DNA of 64,000 nucleotides from positions 34,996,001-35,060,000 of the forward strand of contig CM051518.1 in the NCBI GenBank assembly GCA_028015205.1, read 5' to 3'. The position numbers and the translations under genes were made by a program. Position 1 is the first letter of the stretch. Each line of letters begins with the position of its first letter. The notes under the pieces were generated by a model that was given only the letters and a program-made list of their open reading frames with translations, had not been told where the DNA came from and ran no database searches. The DNA comes from Mytilisepta virgata. Taxonomy: Eukaryota; Mollusca; Bivalvia; Mytilida; Mytilidae. Below are positions 21,480 through 32,500 of this stretch, in pieces.

Positions 21480-22620
21480 ACAAAATTTTATTTCAGTATT
21501 TTATGATAGTATCATACATTTTATTAAAAGCCAGTGAACTGTGTATTATGGGTCATGTGACCATCTTATGTCACATGGTCAGTCTCTTCAATGTGCACCA
21601 GCACAAAAAAATATATGACCCTATGTCAACTAGTAACGGAGAACTGGCTGTGGATGCAGGGGGTACTCCATTAGTCCCCCTCAACTTTGTTGAGGTGAAC
21701 TCAAAATGGCTACCGATATCAGATTTTCAACTCATCCATGCTTTTGATGAGTGGAAAGCATTCAAACTGAAGAGGATCTGATAGAAAATGAAGTGGTACA
21801 CAGCTGAAACGAAATTCAGTTGCAATCTTATTATTTTTGCCGTGTACAACTTGTAACGAAAAGATGGAACTCAGTAATATCTTATATTAACAAGAATAAT
21901 ATATCATGCAAAAATGCCTGCTTTTTTGTTGAATTGAGGTCAAGGTTGGATGAAACCTAACAGTGATCCTTTATATCAAATATCATGGACTTAACTGAGC
22001 TAATGTAAATCACAACAATTTAAGCTAAATCAGTGAATCAGTGAATCATGAAATTGAAGTTAAGGTTAGGTGACCTTTTAGACTCAAATGTACATCTAAC
22101 AATGATTTTTTTCACCAAATTGAACTAAATATATCATGTAAAGTTATGGTTACCTAGAACTGAGCTTATAATACAAAATTAACTTGACCTAAGTCTGTGA
22201 AGCCTGAAATTGAGTCAAGTCAGGTGACTTGTCAATGATTCCACACATCAAATATTGTTGACCTACCATTTATACACTATAATTGTTTTAGTTATGACTT
22301 AGCTAATTGCATCTGTCAGCCAAGTGATTAAACAATTCAGACTGACCAAGGTACTCGAATTATCAAAATCCATTCTGCGGAATGAGGTTTCCAGACATTA
22401 AATAACTTTGACTGGTCAATGGACTTTTTCTGAGATACATTGGTAAGTGAATGAAAATAACTAGTGGGGAAACAGAACTCTCTGATTTTTTTTTAAGGTT
22501 TAATATGGACATGTCCAGTTTCTCAAAAGACATGAAAATATGAGAATGACTTCTCATTTTGCTTTTTAGATGCAAGCAATGAAATTATGAAAGTGTAGAA
22601 ATTACACCAGGCCTTGAAAT
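21480..22620. repeat. Mixed decayed repeats
   Basis: It contains inverted pairs ('gggggtactcc' / 'gtccccc' near 21660) and phrases of the 'gaaattgaggtcaaggt' type related to family D. The ORF 21503-21781 has no recognisable domain and is treated as chance. Confidence 0.4.
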
Positions 22621-22639
22621 TGATAAAACCACAGTAGTA

Positions 22640-22985
22640 CAAAAATCTGTCAAAAACATGGAATGGATGGATGAATTATTGTTAAATGTCTAGTGGAAAT
22701 GATTAAATCCATATCCCTTTGTACTATACCGACAAGATGAGCTGGATTTTTAATGTACTAGCTCACGAGTTAACAGTCTGCAGGAAGACATACCGGTATC
22801 ACCCCATCCATACATATTATACTGACTCCCAAGACAAGCAACCCTTTTCTCTTACTCAAAGATGATGCGTGCTTGGCGGAGAAGTAGCAATAACCAATTT
22901 TAATGTCTTTGGTTTGACTCGGCCTGGGATCGAACCTGCGACCTTCTGCACTTGATGGCAAACACGCTACCATCGACTACTGATG
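22640..22985 (-). repeat. tRNA-derived SINE (reverse copy)
   Basis: On the - strand the head contains a perfect box B, GGTTCGATCCC (complement of 22926-22936), preceded by 'gatggtagcgtgtttgcc' in the box A position. The body and the tail 'aacaataattcatccatcc' match 846-1267. This is the best preserved pol III promoter of the SINE copies here. Confidence 0.7.
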
Positions 22986-22999
22986 TGTTAAAAAACAAC

Positions 23000-23690
23000 G
23001 ATTAACAAACATCCTTAACTATTTGGAATAGACATATTTAGGTACTTTTAATGTAGAAAGAAATGTACGAGAACACATTTTTATTTGACAGACTGAAACA
23101 GTGACCATTAAAATAGTTGACTTGTAGGAATACTTAATAACCAAATGTATGGATAATTCACCTATTCATAACTTTTATTTTATCTAATACAAGGTAGGAA
23201 TATATTAATTGTATTAATATACACAAATCCTTCATTAACAAATTTACTTATGATGATTTAATATAAATACTGATGACAAAAATGTATAATAATTATAATA
23301 CCATACTCCCAAAATAATTTTGATTTTCATTTCATGAGACAGAAATACAATTTTTATTTGTAAAATAAACTATAAATAAAACATGAACAACTGTCACAAC
23401 ATAATACCAAAAATGTAACCTCATATAGACATCATCATATTATAAACATGTTTTTGCTCTAAAATTTCAGTCAGTTTTCACTCTACTTTACATTTATATT
23501 GTCTATACTATCACATAGGAAAAATTTCTGTAATTTATTTTCTTTTTAAATAGTTTACACTAACTTTCATATATTCATGTTAATTTTTTCAAAATATCTA
23601 TATCCAGATTGGTTAATAATTGGTTCTTTGTGTTAGCTTCAGTGTACAAAAAAGGAAATAAAGACAATTTATCGTATTTCCCCATGCCTA
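23000..23690. other. Unassigned A/T-rich sequence
   Basis: No repeats or exons recognised. It could be 3' UTR or plain intergenic DNA. Confidence 0.35.
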
Positions 23691-23735
23691 TATCGACCTG
23701 CTGAGGCCTTCACAATTTCCCGTATTTCGGCACTG

Positions 23736-23835
23736 TGACGTCGTAAAGAGTTGACCCGACCCTAATATGAGCTGACCCGAATATATCAGCGACGTCATAA
23801 TGTTTGACCCAACGTTGACCCGAATATATCAGGAA
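23736..23835. repeat. Cluster of TTGACCCGA-like motifs with two ACGTC motifs
   Basis: 'gttgacccgaccctaatatgagctgacccgaatatatcag' is followed by 'gacgtcataatgtttgaccc' and 'gttgacccgaatatatcagg'. GACCCGA occurs three times in about 85 bp. Regulatory meaning is unproven. Confidence 0.4.
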
Positions 23836-23896
23836 AACATCCGGTTATAGGCAGATGGCCATTGAAAAGTAAGAAATTCCAGTAAGATTGCTAGTT

Positions 23897-24082
23897 AACA
23901 ATACGATAAATTTATTATCAAGTTTTCTTCAAACAAATATTGTAAAATATAAGCCGCTCGACACAATATGAAGCTTTTTAGCTCGTTCGCTACGCTCACT
24001 CGCCGAAAAAGCTTCACATTGTGTCTCGCGGCTGATATTTTACGATATACGTTTGCAGAAAACCTGATAATATGTACGTACA
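23897..24082. mobile_element. Long inverted repeat with arms of about 80 bp
   Basis: The left arm ('tattatcaagttttcttcaaac' to 'cacaatatgaagcttttt') is complementary to the right arm ('aaaaagcttcacattgtg' to 'gcagaaaacctgataata'). Between them is 'agctcgttcgctacgctcac'. A related copy with shorter arms is at 43388-43508, so it is a dispersed foldback/MITE family. Confidence 0.65.
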
Positions 24083-24390
24083 ATTCATTTTATTTTGATT
24101 CAGGTAACTGGCAAAACTTCTCACAGTATTTTTAGTTATTTTTCAATAATTTAATTTGAATTGAAACAGACATTTTGATTGGTTGAGCAAGTTATTTTAT
24201 TATCTACTTTACCAAGGTATTTCTCTGCAGTCCTCCATTTAAATATTCCTACGTTAAATGAAAATTGAAAGTTGTCATGCTACTATAACCATATTCACTA
24301 CCCATCAGTCAAAATGTGAACAAAATCTACCAAAAGATGAATGACTAGTAGCTTACACAGGTTTTTCTGACAAAAGATATAATAAGGGCA

Positions 24391-25992
24391 ACAAGAGGCT
24401 CAGCAGAGCATGTATCGCTCACCTGGAGTGTGGTTTTCATTGGACAATTAATCAACTATTTGACCAAGTTTGTTGCAATTGGTTCAATTGTCCAGGGAAA
24501 ATTTGTTAAAGATTTATTTTTCATAAGGTTTAATGTTAAAATATGTTCCCTGATGGTGGTAGTCCTGGCAGGAAGTTGACAAAATTGACCAGAAATAAGG
24601 GTGAACCTTAAATAAATGTAACAGAACCCGACCTCAAATTACACAAACCAACAACTCCTAAATAGAATTTGGGAATCCCTTCAAAATTTCAGGGTATGTA
24701 GATCTCAACATGGCAAACATTTTTCAATTTACATTTCACTTCTATCTCAAATAGTTTTGGAGATAAATGCAAAAATGTTAAAATTTTGAAAATTTGACAA
24801 AAAAAGGGCAATAACTCCTAAATGGGTTTTGAGATTTCCTTTAAAATTTCAGGGTATGTAGATCTCAACATGGCAAACATTTTTCAAATTTACATTTCAC
24901 TTCTATCTCAAATAGTTTTGGAGATAAATGACAAAAAATGTTAAATTTTGAAAATTTGACGAAAAAAGGGCAATAACTCCTAAACGGGTTGTGGAATTTC
25001 CTTCAAAATTTCAGGGTAGGTAGATCTCGTCATGCTGAACAATTTTACCCCATGCCAGATTTTCGATATCTGTAGCGGTTTTTAAGTAATAAACCAAAAA
25101 CAACACATCCACCCCTATATTCTATTTTTAGCTACGACAGCCATGTTTTATGTCAGATCAAAATAAATTGAGGATCGTTTGTAGAGGACATGTCATAGTT
25201 CATTCCTATTAAGTTTCAAACCAATCGGCCCAGCGGTTTCAGAGGAGAAGATTTTTGAATGTTAAAATTTTGAAAATTTGATGAAAAAAGGGCAATAACT
25301 CCTAAATGGGTTTTGGAAATTCCTTCAAAATTTCAGGGTAGGTAGATCTCGTCATGCTGATCAATTTTACCCCATGTCAGATTTTCGATATCTGTAACGG
25401 TTTTTGAGTTATTAGCAAAAAACAGCAATTTACCCCTATGTTCTATTTTTAGCAACAGTGGCCATGTTTTTCATCAGATCAATATAAATTGAGGATCGTT
25501 TGTAGAGGACATGTCATAGATCATTCCTATTAAGTTTTAAACCAATCGGCCCAGCGGTTTCAGAGGAGAAGATTTTTGAATGTTAAAATTTTGAAAATTT
25601 GACGAAAAAAGGGCAATAACTCCTAAATGGGTTTTGGAATTTCCTTCAAAATTTCAGGGTAGGTAGATCTCGTCATGCTGATCAATTTTACCCCATGTCA
25701 GATTTTCGATATCTGTAACGGTTTTTGAGTTATTAGCAAAAAACAGCAATTTACCCCTATGTTCTATTTTTAGCAACAGTGGCCATGTTTTTCATCGGAT
25801 CAATATAAAATGAGGATCGTTTGTGGAGGACATGTCATAGAACATTCCTATTAAGTTTCAAACCAATCGGCCCAGCGGTTTCAGAGGAGAAGATTTTTAA
25901 AGAAAAGTTTACGACGGACGGACGGACGGACGACGGACGACGGACGAAAAGTGATGGCAAAAGCTCACATGGCCTTTGGCCAGGTGAGCTAA
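24391..25992 (+). mobile_element. Family A repeat with a 321-bp tandem array
   Basis: Starts 'acaagaggctcagcagagca', box 'tatcgctcacctgg'. The distal part repeats with an exact 321-bp spacing (the phrase 'agaggagaagattttt' at 25241, 25562 and 25883). It ends in a 13-bp stem hairpin (25962-25990: AGCTCACATGGCC, loop TTT, GGCCAGGTGAGCT). A (GACG)n-like stretch lies just before it (25911-25946). Confidence 0.75.
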
Positions 25993-25999
25993 AAACTGA

Positions 26000-26960
26000 A
26001 CAATCATGAAATCAGTAATGTGAATGTTCAGGTCATGCCTTATAATGATACCAAATATAACAGAATAAACCAAAAGATGAATGACTAGTTGCATACACCA
26101 GATTTGTGGCCGGACAGACATGTGGGGGTATTATAATTTGTACAAATGATTCTACCTGTAATTTTGCATCAGAAAAATTTGGAAAATTAAATTATAAGGA
26201 TTGCTTTAATTTTTAGAACAGGTTATATACTTGTATAACGTACCAAGCCTCAAAGTACATTATATTGTATAATCTGTTCTAAAGTTTAAAAATTTTGACC
26301 CAATATAAGCAAACTGTTTTTCACAGGCCCTTTGGTGCTTGAATGACCACAATTCATTTTAATGACATTTAAATTGTATTTTAGCGAAACTCTTTTCAGG
26401 CAAATGATGCTTCCATGAGGGGTGGACTACCGTTCACATCTCCTAAGTGAAAGCTTTGAATAAGAACCAACTACTCATGGTTTGTACAGGTACAGAAAAT
26501 ACTTCAGCATGTTTGAATAATTGTGCAATAATGTCCAACATACCATTTCTGACCTCCAACTGATTTCATACATAATCTGCACTACAACAAATGTTAACGA
26601 TTACACTACACATATTATCAGGTATGAGGGCCTACACTCTAGTTTCCATGGAACAGGAATGTCCCAAAATGTTAAAAATCAAATTTTTTCTGAAGAGTGG
26701 TAATTTTAGCTTACCATCCTTCCTAACTCTTATCTAGCATGCTGGAAAAATTTAAATCCCAAAGTTATACCAATCTGCATATAGTCTGCATAAAATGCAC
26801 ATTTTTAAATCAAAGAATTGTGACACTTTATTTACAACTAACAATGTTGAAACCCTTCATTAGTAGCCATTTTCTTTAAAATCTTTTAGAATTCTCATTC
26901 CCTTCAACAAAGATACTGTAACAGTTTTTTTTTTAAATATTTTTCCAAATCGGTTAACAA
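26000..26960. other. Unassigned sequence
   Basis: No family-specific hairpins or exons seen. Confidence 0.35.
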
Positions 26961-27866
26961 ACAAGAGTGGACACACTACATGTCTAGCCTGAGTATGCAC
27001 ATGGACACAGAATAATGATTATCTGATACCAAACATTTTGCAAGTCAAAGGAAAATGTGTAAAAGAAATTGAGGTCAAGGTCAAAAGGCAGGTGTCGTAC
27101 CGACATGTATCCACTAAGAGCTATCTATTGACCAAATATGTTGGGTCTAGGTATTCTAGTTGCTGAGAAATGGACTTAACCATGAAAAAGTGACAAAGTC
27201 ACTCAAGCATGAAATTGAGGTCAAGGTCCCAAGCCAGGTGTCAGACTGGCATGTACCCACCAAGAACTATCCATAGACCAAATATGGTTGGCCTAGATAT
27301 TACAGTTTCTGAGAAATGGGCTTAACCACGAAAATGTGACGCAGGTCACTCAAGCATGAAATTGAGGTCAAGGTCAAAAGGCAGGTGACAGATTGACATG
27401 TACCAAGAATATCTATTGACCAAATATAGTGGCTCTAGGTATTACAGTTTCTGAGAAATAGACTTAACCACGAAAAAGTGACAAAGGTCACTCGAGCATG
27501 AAATTGAGGTCAAGGTCCCAAGCCAGGTGTCAGACTGGCATCTACCCACTAAGAACTATCTATAGACCAAATATGGTTGGCCTAGTAATTACAGTTGCTG
27601 AGAAATGGATTTAACCAAAAACTTGGACACAAATTTTAAATTCACGTTTGTGAAGTCAGGGAACCATGAAAATGAGGTAAGGGTCACAAGACAAGTATAC
27701 TGTGGCAAACCTTATACGATAAGCTACCTTGTGGACCATAAATCTTAATTGTAGGCATTACATGTTCAAAGTTATTAAAGTTTTTAAAAAGTTCACGCTG
27801 CGACCGCCAGAAAGTAATACCTATATATCGCCTCCGCGACTTTTCATCGCAGGCGAGACAAAAATC
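26961..27866 (+). mobile_element. Family D repeat
   Basis: Starts 'acaagagtggacacactacatgtct'. It has four to five units of about 150-200 bp built on 'gcatgaaattgaggtcaaggtc', 'ggtgtcagactggcatgtaccc' and 'gaactatctatagaccaaat', and ends in a hairpin, 'tcgcctccgcgac' / 'atcgcaggcgaga'. The left 'cctg' box and right 'cagg' box are inverted subterminal repeats. Non-coding. Confidence 0.7.
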
Positions 27867-27999
27867 AAAAAGTGTTGTTAAAAATAATCCATAGAGATTT
27901 TGTGTAACTTATCATATTTGACATATAATGCTATCAATTGTTTCCAGCATGGGATTTCTTAAGAATTCTCATGTAAAACATCAACAAACTCTTGCTGTA

Positions 28000-29463
28000 C
28001 ACTGAATATATATAATATAGAGGTGACTTTGATTAAATAATTGGGGGAAAATATTTCATATAAGCATTTCAAAGGTGAAAGAATTGGAAAAAAATAATTT
28101 CAAATAATTATTTTCAAGATATCAAGAGTAAATATAGAATGAAGTATCACCTTGACATAAAAAAAATAACTTTGAAATACATGTATAAAAAATATCAAGA
28201 AAAAAGATTTTGAGATACATGTAGTATCAGAGTGAGAGTGTAAATATATACATGAAGGACCAGTACAATATTAATTGCACAGAATAAGCCAAACTGTACA
28301 CTACTGTTTACATGTAAAGACAGTACTTAAAAAAATGTACTGGTCTTAATAAAATTCTAACAGATATAAGACTACAGTATATTACAATATATTTCCAGTA
28401 TAGAGGACACAGCCATTTATTTACATACTATGAACACAGATAAATGTACACAAAACTACACAGAGCATTAATACAGATGTAACTAAGAGAAACTACTTAT
28501 AAGTTATAAATCCGTAACTCAAATATTCAACATTTGTTATCAACGATTTAAACTTATTAATTGTTAAACACAGTGTATTTCTATGTAATTTAATAAATAC
28601 TGAACAATGGAGTCATTGAACTTATTCAACAGATGAGGTTTGAAATTCAGCACACTAGTCATCACCAAAGTCAATGGCACTCATACATATACATGTATAT
28701 GCATATAAATTAAGGTACTTGCAATTTACATAGAAAAGGCTGCATAAAAAAAGAACTATCAATTGCTCTGCAGTTCATAAAATAAGCTAAACATAAGTAA
28801 AAGTATCCTTTGATGTGAAGTTCATGGATATAGCTGTATACAATTAAAAGTATCAACTTTAGTGCAGCAAAATAAAAATAGCTGTACATAAATGAAAGCA
28901 TCCTTCAATAGACAGTTCATAAAAAATAGCTCCAAGTATATAAAATGTATCCTTCAATCAGAATGTGCTGTACTTTTAATATGATTACTCTATGTACTAA
29001 ATGTTGTCCATTAAAAGTGTAGCTCTTAGACGTTATACTGCACATACATATGTATACATTTGTACATAAGAACTTCAAATGTGAGGTTCATAGAAGTTAC
29101 AACTTTTGTACATATACAAAAGAGCAATTGAAGGCACTGTACATATCAACAGGGATTGTTGAAGATACAATTCACAAACTTATTGTTCACAAACAGGTGT
29201 TAAACATTTGTACAAAGTGTAAAAGCCATTCTGGAAATTTTCATTAAGAAGTGCTCATTACATATTAATATCAATTGACACAATGTTATATATACATGTA
29301 ATACACTGTACAACAGATAGGAAGATAACAGGTAAATGTACTTGAAGAAATCATGTAAATGGGTGGAAAATTTATATACAAATATACAGAGTCTTTAAAC
29401 TACCATTTTATAAACAAAAAAGTAAAATTATAAGTCATTTCAGGCAAAGTTACCCATTGAACT
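28000..29463 (-). other. Probable NUSAP1 3' UTR and downstream flank
   Basis: About 1.4 kb of repeat-poor, A/T-rich sequence directly 3' of the NUSAP1 stop. AATAAA on the - strand at 28421-28416 could be the poly(A) signal, about 1 kb from the stop. Which hexamer is used is not determined. Confidence 0.4.
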
Positions 29464-29548
29464 TTATGCAACAAGTCCTCTTTTAACCATCTGCATATTT
29501 AACTTTTGCTCTTTTCTATTACTGACAGCTGAACTTCTTCTGTCTTCC
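29464..29548 (-). CDS. NUSAP1: NUSAP1 terminal exon
   Basis: Acceptor 'ataatctgtttttag'. Encodes [18 protein letters not shown], then QMVKRGLVA and TAA (29464-29466). The basic helix and the end M-KRGL correspond to the human C-terminus. Confidence 0.9.
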
Positions 29549-32500
29549 CTAAAAACAGATTATCAATAATGAACATCTAAACCTTTTAAATTACCATTTT
29601 TACCTCCAGAAGAATTAATTTTTGTATGTCTGAAAAGATCATGACACACAAAAATTTTAACAAATCTGTGGAGAGAGAGAGATATGCAGAATTTAATATA
29701 TTATTCATTACCACCAACATAGATCTAATTAAATTTGAAGGTTTTTTTTTCTAATTTCTTAAAGTTTTTATATAAAATAGAAGAGAAAAACTAACCTTAT
29801 TAAATATTTGTATGAATCAGAGGCTCCGAGATGTATAGCTCACCTGCATTTTATTTGCCATTTAAGTTAATATTTGGTGTCAATGGACAGAATTATAAAA
29901 GAGAAACACCTATGGTCAATGTTACCTAAATCCAGTTGAAGTAACAAATTAGCAACTGTTGGATAGTACCTTGCAATAATAATTCACAACAATTGTCAAT
30001 CCCATGGGATAAGTCGATTCAGAGACGAAGATCTTGGAATTAATCAGAAAAGCCCATTTTTGCTGTTTGCTGGCATAACGGCACTAATCTACAAAAACTT
30101 ATTGGAGTCGTCATAGGTATTACTTCCACCAAATTGGGTAGTAATCTATTCAATTATTTTAAATACATTTTCCATAAGGCTCAATGTTAAGAAATTCCAA
30201 TTGGAAGCCGTCTATGATTACTGATTGGCACTAAATTAACAATACTTTAGTAGAACCTTGCAAAGATCAGTTATGACATGTTTCAAATACATACTGGGGT
30301 AGGCCAGATAGTTTGAGAGAAGATCTTAAAAAAATTTAAGCCCATTTTGCGGCCTAGCTCATGCCATGTTTGATCGCAAACTTGTACCAAAGAGTGCACA
30401 CAACAGTTTTTCTTAGAACTTTTCATGACGTCATGAATTGAAGGAACATACTCAAAAGACTGATAGCTGGACAATTGGCTGTATCATATACTCATAGACA
30501 ACCATATATCAAATAAAACATATTTCTTCAAGCTTTCACTGTATATAAGTATTTTTAAGGAATTCCTTTCCAAATTCTTACCATTACAGAAAGATAACTG
30601 ACAAAAAATAGGCCTCTCCCCTTCAAATATTTCAAAAACAGACCAACCTCAGAGCATCCTAGCAAAGATTCCTGTGTAATTTAGAGAACTGAGTATATGT
30701 GTTTTCCAAAGTACACATTCAACTGGTTTCAGCACATGTAGTTTCAGGGTACATTCACCGCCTTTTAAAATTTGCTACATGAAGTGGTATAAAAATGTTG
30801 TGTTTTCACCTACACTATTTTTGGATATTTTCAGAGTAGTCTCCCATTAATAAAAATTTTCTGAAAATAATTACTTTTTTACATTTCATGCATTTTTTTA
30901 AACTTAAAATAAAGCCAAGACTCTAATTTAAATAATGAAACCAAAAAACAATCAGAAATCAATATCTAGAACTTATAAATAGAGGGAATTCCATACCTAT
31001 GACATCATATATATATTTAGGGAAAATCACTGGAATTTTATACGAAACTGTTGTTTGCATTCAAAGCAAGAAAAACTATTTGGCTCCTCGTAAGTATCAC
31101 TTCCACCAAGTTTGGTATCAGTTTATTAAATTGTTTTAAAGAAGAAGTTTAAATACATTTCCCATGGGTCCATTGTTAACAAAGTCATTAACTAGAGGCT
31201 CCCAGGAACCTATATCGCTCACCTGGAAATCATTTGAAGACCTAAGGCAGAACAAATTGTTTGACTATGTCCATCTTGGCTGGCAGTCTGGAACATTGCT
31301 GACAATTTCCAATTGTCTCATGGGTTATTTAGATGTTTTAGGTGAATATTTTCCATAGGGTCCTATGTTAAACTATGTTTGGCTCTGGTGGCCATCTTGG
31401 ATGGCTGGCACGATCATCAGATAAAATTCTGAAAGAGGACAGTCCAAGGACCACTGATGCCAGGTTTGGTCCCAGTTGGCTTAGTGATTTCAAATAAGAA
31501 TATATCTAGATAATTTTCCCATTGGGTCCTAGGTTAAACTAAATTGGCCTACATATATAACGGCCATCTTGGATAGCAGTAATGGTCATCAGATATAATT
31601 CTGAAAGATGACCACCTAAGTATCATTGCTGCGAAATTTGGTTTCACTTGGCTAAGCAAGAAGATCATTTAGCAAGTTTTCCCATAGGGCCCTAGGTTCT
31701 GGATAACAGTATGGATCATCAAAAACACTTCTGAAAGAGGACCATCTAAGGACCATTTACCAAGTTTGGTTTCAATTGGCTTTGTGATTTTTTGTCGTCT
31801 TACATATAATATTGAAAACCCGAAGAGAAATTAAAAGAACTATTCTGAATGACTACTGATTACTGGTTTACTGCTGATTTTAAGTGCAAAAAAAAGAGAC
31901 AATGACCCCAAGAATGCAACCAGTGAAACTGAAAAGTTTACTGCTCCAACTATGATTTATCAGTCACAGTCTGTTGGACCTGTGTTAATTTCAACCGCTG
32001 TGCAAGCAGGGTTTTCAGAATCAATTCTGATGAAGGACCATTTCTGCAAAATTGGGTTCAGCTCTGGCAACCATATTGGATAGCGGGTGGGGTCTTTGGA
32101 TACAATGCTAAAAGTATGCTATAGAACATTTGCAAAATTATTGAAGTTTTAAAAAAGTTTATGCTGTCGCCACCAGAAAGTAATACCTATATCTCGCCTT
32201 CGCGACTTTTCGTCACAGGTGAGACAAAAATCATTATAAAACATGGCTATGACACCTAAATGTAAAAAGAGAATTTTGGAAAATGACTCTGCTTTGCTTT
32301 CACTAAAATAAGCTAGAGAGGATTTAAGAGTACATGAAAAGTTAAATTTGATTGAAGACTCTGATAAAATTCCAAAATTAACACAAAAACAACTTAGCAA
32401 GAAATATAGGATTGGACGTGCAACAGTGTCGGATATTTTAAACTAGAGGGCTGAGCCTGTATGATAGTATCGCTCACCTGGCATGAAAGCCGTTTTTTTT

